Of a stretch of DNA of 64,000 bases, positions 59,378 to 64,000 are shown piece after piece. The stretch is from assembly GCA_049840835.1 (NCBI GenBank), contig JASGJG010000016.1:1-64000 (forward strand), given 5' to 3'. The translations under genes were made by a program, and so were the position numbers. The DNA comes from JANLTX01 sp049840835. GTDB lineage: Bacteria > Armatimonadota > Armatimonadia > Armatimonadales > Armatimonadaceae. The notes below the pieces were generated by a model. The model saw only the letters and a program-made list of their open reading frames with translations. It did not search any database and had not been told where the DNA came from. The first letter of the stretch is position 1; each line of letters starts with the position of its first letter.

Positions 59378-60125
59378 TTAGCTGCCGGGAGGGAGGCCCT
59401 TGGTATCCTTGTCTTTAATGATGCCAGTCAGATTCGCCGCACTCAGCTTCGCCCCACGTAGATCCGCCCCACTCAGATTCGCCCCACGTAGATCCGCCCC
59501 AGTCAGATCCGCCCCACGCAGCATCGCCTTACTCAGATCCGCCTCACCTAGATACGCCCCAAGCAGCATCGCCTGAGTCAGATTCGCCCCAGTCAGCTTC
59601 GCATCACCCAGATCCACCTTGGTCAGAATCGCCCCAGTCAGATTCGCCCCATCCAGCTTCGCCCCAGCCAGAATCGCCCCAGTCAGACTCGCCTGAGTCA
59701 GATTCGCCCCACTCAGCTTCGCCTCACTCAGATCTAGCTTCACCATAGCCAGATCCAGCTTCGCCGCACTCACATTCACCGTATACAGCTGATAATACGC
59801 CCCAGTCAGATCCGCCCCAGTCAGGTCCGCCAAAATCAGCTTCACCCCAGTCAGATCCTTCCCGGGGAGAAAAGCCCCACGCAGGTTCTTCTCTCCCGCC
59901 CTTAATTTCCCCCCCCCAACAGGCTGTTCGCGACTGAAGATTAGGAATTTTGTTGCAGTCAACGGTCTGTGCCGCGGCGGGTCGTAAGAGTACCTGCCCG
60001 ATCATCACGCCCTCGATCAGCAGGAGGGTGGCAAGCGCAGTGAAGGTTCGAGTTTTCACTACCCCAAAGGGAGCCTTCTGAAAAACGGTCTTGGTGTTCG
60101 GTGTTGTTGTCGTTTTGGGTGTCAT
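59378..60125 (-). pseudogene. Pentapeptide-repeat protein 3, frameshifted at a C9 run
   Basis: ATG 60125 opens MTPKTTTTPNTKTVFQKAPF and the common signal peptide; the frame then reaches CNKIPNLQSRTACWGGEIK, where it should read CW-KLRAGEKNLRGAF as in protein 2. The switch lies at a run of nine C (59909-59917, G on the coding strand). After it the remaining repeats (ADLTGADLTGAYYQLYTVNV, ANLTQASLTGAILAGAKLDG) run to GIIKDKDTKGLPPGS at 59378. The length, 748 nt, is one base beyond a full frame, so a run of eight (or eleven) C would restore it. It can be a phase-variable gene caught off, or a sequencing error at the run. Confidence 0.75.
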
Positions 60126-60312
60126 GGCAATGAGCCTCCAAGAGATGATTAAGTCTTGCGCTTTGCCCTCTCCCCCGCATCTTCGCAATTTTTCAGCATA
60201 GGCGGGCGGGCAGGCAAAACGCTCGGTTGCCAGTATACTGATGCAGTGCCATGAGGGCAGGCGATTTGCAGAAAAGTGCAACATTTTCAAGAGCAGATTT
60301 CTGCATCGCAGG
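60126..60312. promoter_or_regulatory. Divergent intergenic region, pentapeptide 3 and HTH gene
   Basis: 187 bp between two divergent starts. It has a likely -10 box for the HTH gene in GCCAGTATACTGATG near 60228-60242, and a short CAGTATACTG palindrome there (60231-60240), a suitable operator for the HTH regulator. Direct proof of its target is lacking. Confidence 0.45.
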
Positions 60313-61626
60313 ATGCTCTCCGCCGACAACATGACCCTCCAGGACTTTCTCAGAACACTACGACGGGAACGCCGCCTGACCATGGAGCAGGCAGCGAAAG
60401 CAACGGGCATTCATCGCTCCACTCTGCATCGCTGGGAGAACGGACAGGCACAGCCTCGCCTGACAGAACTCAAAGCCCTACTTAAGGTGCTGGAGGCAAC
60501 CCCGCAACAGAGGCGAAGAGCGCTCGCTCTGATGGAGGCACCCCGTGCCCTGGCACTGACACGCACTGCCCAAAGTGCGCTTCCGTCCCGTGTCGGGCCA
60601 CAGCCCCATGGCGGAGACTTGCTGCGGGCGATGCGGCTGCGCTGTGGTATGTCTCTGGAAGAGGTCTCCCTGAGCATGGCGATAAGCAGTGCCACCCTGA
60701 GGCGGTGGGAGCGCATGGAGACCTGGCCCGACACGGAGCAACTCCAGCGACTGTGCTTCACCCTCAACGCGGCACTCGACGAATTACATGCCCTGACCTG
60801 CGGGCAGTTCGCTCGCTACGCCCGAAACCCGGAAGTCAACGCCAAGGAGTTAACGGAGCGGCTGGATCGATTTGGCAGCAATAGGATCAATCCCCCGTTT
60901 GCTCTCAAGGATCTGGAAATGCTGACGCTGCAAGCCGATGCCTGGAAGTTGGCAGCGCGAAGCACGGCGGGTGCTTGCCTGCTTTCCCGTGTTTATGCGC
61001 AAAGCGCCTATTATCTGTCCTATCGAGACCGAGACAAAGAAACGATTGCCGCTGTAGAGCGTTATTTCCAACTAATACCGGTAAACCCACCCGGCGATGA
61101 TAGGAAGATGGCAATTAATTTACGATTGACCGCACTGGTGGCAATGTGGGAGCGTTTCCATAACCCCGGACGGATCACAAACCAGCAGGCTCTGAAAGAG
61201 TTCCAAAGGCTCTTGCCACACACCGAGGGAACGATGCACGAGTCTTATGCCTTATCCCTCATCTCAGAGAGCCTGCTTCGCCAAGATGCACAGGACGAGG
61301 CTTTTCAGATGTCCGAGGAAGCCTATCAGGCGGCGCAGCGCAACATCGGCGACGAGCACGCGAGATGGGTTCATGGGATCAAGGGCACCCACCTGATCCG
61401 CGCGGGGCATTACGAGGAGGGGCTTTGCTTGCTTTCCACAGGCCGTCCGGGCGACTGGTATCGCCTTGTGGAAACGTGGCTTTGGAAAGCGGAGGCGTTT
61501 CTGGGGATGGGCGAGAGAAGCGAGGCGGAGCGTACCCTGGCAAAGGCACAGTCCGACCTGAGCTTGTACGAGATGACTCCGTTGCAACCCCGCCTCAATG
61601 CTCTACAAGCGCGAGTGCACGGGTAG
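60313..61626 (+). CDS. Double-HTH regulator with helical repeat C-terminus
   Basis: 437 residues from ATG 60313; ATG 60331 (MTLQDFLRTLRRERRLTMEQ) may be the true start. Two XRE-type helix-turn-helix domains: RRLTMEQAAKATGIHRSTLH, RWENGQAQPRL near 20-55, and LRCGMSLEEVSLSMAISSAT, LRRWERMETWPDTEQLQRL near 120-160. The remaining 290 residues are helical with a TPR-like pattern (LKDLEMLTLQADAWKLAARS, ERFHNPGRITNQQALKEFQR, YALSLISESLLRQDAQDEAF). Such fusions bind a peptide or partner with the tail. It lies divergent to the pentapeptide genes and may control them (inference). No damage seen. Confidence 0.75.
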   Translation: MLSADNMTLQDFLRTLRRERRLTMEQAAKATGIHRSTLHRWENGQAQPRLTELKALLKVLEATPQQRRRALALMEAPRALALTRTAQSALPSRVGPQPHGGDLLRAMRLRCGMSLEEVSLSMAISSATLRRWERMETWPDTEQLQRLCFTLNAALDELHALTCGQFARYARNPEVNAKELTERLDRFGSNRINPPFALKDLEMLTLQADAWKLAARSTAGACLLSRVYAQSAYYLSYRDRDKETIAAVERYFQLIPVNPPGDDRKMAINLRLTALVAMWERFHNPGRITNQQALKEFQRLLPHTEGTMHESYALSLISESLLRQDAQDEAFQMSEEAYQAAQRNIGDEHARWVHGIKGTHLIRAGHYEEGLCLLSTGRPGDWYRLVETWLWKAEAFLGMGERSEAERTLAKAQSDLSLYEMTPLQPRLNALQARVHG

Positions 61627-61734
61627 CCTGTCACCAGGACTCCCCCTGATTCTCCATTCTCCCACCTAAACTTCTCCGCCTCTTTATCGTGCCAGGCATA
61701 CGCCAGGCACTCACGTGCCCCCCACCCCAAATAA

Positions 61735-61763
61735 TTGACATCTACCCACTCCCCTGATAACAT
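61735..61763 (+). promoter_or_regulatory. Sigma-70 promoter of the primase gene
   Basis: TTGACA (61735-61740), 17-nt spacer, TAACAT (61758-61763). The start codon of the primase-like gene is at 61836. Confidence 0.75.
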
Positions 61764-61773
61764 AGTATTCATA

Positions 61774-61793
61774 AATCAAACAAATGTTTGATT
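61774..61793 (+). promoter_or_regulatory. Palindromic operator
   Basis: AATCAAACA AA TGTTTGATT, perfect 9-bp arms with 2-bp centre, starting 10 nt after the -10 box, where a repressor would block early transcription. The half-site is typical of HTH-type phage repressors. Confidence 0.7.
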
Positions 61794-61835
61794 ATTTATC
61801 TCCCCTAAATCCAATATCTCAGGAGAACTTGCTCT

Positions 61836-64000
61836 ATGGCTGCGCTCAAACTCGCCATCGCACTCTTCGATACTATTCGGGCCACACACCCACGCCGGGT
61901 GGAGCCTACCTGGCCGGAGCTGGCTGCGCGGCTAACGAGGCACAAGGTCAGGGAGGGGAAGGACGGGCAGGCGTGGTCCCCTACTCTCTATAAAGAAAGT
62001 GCGACTCGGGGCAATGCCGGAGTAGATACACTGTGTTGCCTGGTGCTGGACTTCGATGATGGCACACTACCCGACTCCTTGATAGCCGACTGGACAAAGC
62101 GTGGGCTGGCGTTCGTGGCGCATAGCACGTACTCCCATGCGCCGGACTCGCCCCGGTGGCGTGCCGTGTTTCCCCTGGAGAAACCCATGCCCGCGAAGGA
62201 GTGGAAAGAGATCTACCAGATGCTGGCGGAGGACCTGGGGCATGGGAGTGCCGACCCGGCCTGCAAAGACCCGGCTAGAATGTACTATCTGCCCGCACAC
62301 CCACCGGGCATTGCTCCGTTTGCCCATTATCAGGTGGAAGGGAAGCTGTTGAAGGTAGCTGCTCTGCCGCCGAAGGTACCGCCGAAACTGCCGCCGGGTA
62401 AGGACGGAGGCACGGGCGACAGGGCGACGGCGGACTTGCCAGGCGAGGACTACAACGGGCGGGTTGTCCAGGCAGAGGTGCTGCAGCTACTACAGCGCTA
62501 CGGGTGGCGTGAGGCGGGCGGACGAGATGGGGTGATTCTGCTGACCCGACCCGGTAAGACCGAGGGAGTCGGCGGCGTGCTGGGTTACTCGCAAGCCGAG
62601 CCTACCGTGTTCTATTGCTACTCGTCGAACGCAATGCCACTGGAGGCGGCGACGCACTACACGCCGTTTGCCCTGAGAGCGACCCTGGAGCATGGCGGGC
62701 GATTCGACGAAGCGGCGAAGGCATTGGCAGCCGAGGGCTATGGGAAGCCAGATGGGGCGAATGCTTTACGGCTGATAGGCCAGCACCTGACCGATACGGG
62801 CAACGCCGAGCGGATGATAGTCCACTGCGGCCAGGACCTGCGCTATGTGACCGGGCTGGGCTGGCGCGTGTGGGATGGTGCCTGCTGGGGTGTGGGCGAC
62901 CTGACCATTATGGAGCGTGCGCGCGAGACGATACGGGCGCTCCATGCCGAGGTGGCCCGGCTGCGGGAGCGGAAACGAGCGAAGGCAGACGAGGCGGAGC
63001 AACAAACGCAGAAAGCGAAAGCCGAGAAGCTGAGCGCGTTCGCCTACAAAAGCGAGTCCAATCGGGCGCTGAAAGATCTGGTAGCGCAGGCATCCAGCTT
63101 CCCCGCCGTGCTCTGTGAGCCCGATCAGTTCGCCCTCCAGCCCTGGCGTGTCCCGTTTCCCAATAGCACCTGGGATAAGGGAGAGCTGCGCCCACACCGT
63201 CGCGATGACTACACCGAGCGCCTGCTGGCCGCCAGCTATGACCCGCAGGCGGATAGGACCGAGTGGAACGCCCTGTTGACCCGTATGACCGGCGACGATG
63301 CCGACCTGGCCCGCACTCTTCAGGAGGTAGCCGGGTACGCCCTCAGTGGAGCCAGTACCCTGCGCGTACTGCCCTGGCTCTACGGCCCCAAAGGCACCGG
63401 CAAGTCCACGTTCGTGGAGCTACTCCAGACCACGCTGGGACCGACCGGGAAAGTCATAGACCCGTCTCTGCTCTCCGGGGATAGAGACACCGAGCGCTTA
63501 GGCGCTGCCGTCCGGGGCATGCGCGCCGTGTTCTTAGCCGAAGCGGGCCGCAAGCGCTTAGACGCGGAACTCTTGAAGATGATGGCAGGCTCCGACCGAA
63601 TCCCAGGCCGCGAGCTCTACGGCAAAGTCACGTTCTCTGTGCAGCCAAGCTGGGCGGTGCTGGCCGTGTCCAACGATGTCCCCAACGTCCATGCCTACGA
63701 CGATGCCCTGCGCGATAGAGTCATGGCCCTACCGTTCGTGAACCCCCTGGAATCCGGCGGGAAACTCTCCTTCACCGGCAGCAACCGCATCGAGGAAGTC
63801 CGCCGCGACCCAAAACACCCCCTCGTCCTCGGCTTCGTATCCTGGGCCGTAGACGGCCTGGTGCGTGTGCACAAAACCCAGACCCTGTACCGGGCTGCAG
63901 TAGTGGACGAGCACACCCAGGACTTCTGGGAAGACGCCGACCCCCTCACCCCGTTCTGGGAAGGCTTGGACCCACGCTTCGTCGAGAAAGGCATGCCCAC
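61836..64000 (+). CDS. Phage/plasmid-type primase-helicase, partial (runs off the window)
   Basis: Frame from ATG 61836 (MAALKLAIALFDTIRATHPR, RBS AGGAGAAC) open to the last base, at least 721 residues, without stop. N-terminal archaeo-eukaryotic-type primase part with CCLVLDFDDGTLPDS (acidic motif), SPRWRAVFPLEKPMPAKEW and DPARMYYLPAHPPG (third motif); a coiled segment (ARLRERKRAKADEAEQQTQK) in the middle; then a P4/D5-type superfamily III helicase with LPWLYGPKGTGKSTFVELLQ (Walker A), LGAAVRGMRAVFLAEAGRK (Walker B) and LAVSNDVPNVHAYDDALRDR (sensor and Arg finger region). This is the replication protein of a prophage, satellite or integrative plasmid, so the 3' flank of the window likely enters a mobile element. 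Confidence 0.85.
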   Translation, partial: MAALKLAIALFDTIRATHPRRVEPTWPELAARLTRHKVREGKDGQAWSPTLYKESATRGNAGVDTLCCLVLDFDDGTLPDSLIADWTKRGLAFVAHSTYSHAPDSPRWRAVFPLEKPMPAKEWKEIYQMLAEDLGHGSADPACKDPARMYYLPAHPPGIAPFAHYQVEGKLLKVAALPPKVPPKLPPGKDGGTGDRATADLPGEDYNGRVVQAEVLQLLQRYGWREAGGRDGVILLTRPGKTEGVGGVLGYSQAEPTVFYCYSSNAMPLEAATHYTPFALRATLEHGGRFDEAAKALAAEGYGKPDGANALRLIGQHLTDTGNAERMIVHCGQDLRYVTGLGWRVWDGACWGVGDLTIMERARETIRALHAEVARLRERKRAKADEAEQQTQKAKAEKLSAFAYKSESNRALKDLVAQASSFPAVLCEPDQFALQPWRVPFPNSTWDKGELRPHRRDDYTERLLAASYDPQADRTEWNALLTRMTGDDADLARTLQEVAGYALSGASTLRVLPWLYGPKGTGKSTFVELLQTTLGPTGKVIDPSLLSGDRDTERLGAAVRGMRAVFLAEAGRKRLDAELLKMMAGSDRIPGRELYGKVTFSVQPSWAVLAVSNDVPNVHAYDDALRDRVMALPFVNPLESGGKLSFTGSNRIEEVRRDPKHPLVLGFVSWAVDGLVRVHKTQTLYRAAVVDEHTQDFWEDADPLTPFWEGLDPRFVEKGMP

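Overview
The window is GC-rich bacterial chromosome carrying a glutamyl-tRNA synthetase, PriA, TrpF, an aconitase, four ECF sigma factors, a DUF1552/DUF1592 cytochrome-type pair, GH65- and GH76-like glycosidases and many uncharacterised lipoprotein or single-TM proteins. This mix fits a soil or freshwater heterotroph of the Armatimonadota/Planctomycetota/Acidobacteriota kind. I lean to Armatimonadota, but there is no rRNA here to settle it.

Layout. 1-4.1 kb: remnant of an alpha/beta hydrolase, then gltX with two overlapping amidohydrolase-like genes. 4.14-4.34 kb: a promoter, a hairpin-rich orphan RNA and a bidirectional terminator. 4.3-10.1 kb: the most striking locus, an ECF sigma factor fused to a large TPR domain (minus strand), two DinB-like genes (one with an in-frame TAG) and an array of five paralogous small lipoproteins. 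The sigma gene and four of the lipoprotein transcription units share one promoter-like block with an exactly fixed 10-nt gap, mostly followed by a leader hairpin whose stem sequence differs between copies but stays paired. This reads as an autoregulated sigma/TPR regulon of surface lipoproteins. 10.2-13.3 kb: HNH endonuclease, AT-rich island, several damaged or orphan genes. 13.4-16.6 kb: aconitase broken by many single-base indels, and a frameshifted MarR regulator. 16.6-20.6 kb: ECF sigma factor and three paralogous single-TM proteins with a shared C-terminal Trp-rich motif. 20.6-38.5 kb: sugar and redox metabolism, DUF1552/DUF1592 pair, glycosidases, LysR, methyltransferase, HIT, EEP nuclease, ferritin and a two-DTG aspartic protease. 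38.6-44.4 kb: GAF histidine kinase, sigma-54-activator-like response regulator without a DNA-binding domain, and a Wzc-like protein with a changed P-loop. 44.5-52.1 kb: two sigma/anti-sigma-type operons linked to secretin-STN-like proteins, a membrane protein carrying an in-frame palindromic insertion, and an M20 amidohydrolase. 52.7-53.4 kb: a DUF559 endonuclease gene enclosed by 69-bp terminal inverted repeats. 53.5-56.5 kb: priA and a DUF6624-like gene. 56.7-61.6 kb: transposase remnant, three tandem pentapeptide-repeat exoproteins (one frameshifted at a run of nine C) and a divergent double-HTH regulator. 61.7-64.0 kb: promoter, palindromic operator and the start of a primase/helicase gene of phage or plasmid type that runs off the window.

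Three classes of palindromic insertion (137-bp, DUF559-related and a 170-bp type) are scattered through the window. Several genes are broken by single-base indels, often beside C runs. Some of these may be sequence errors and not real decay, and they are marked as such.
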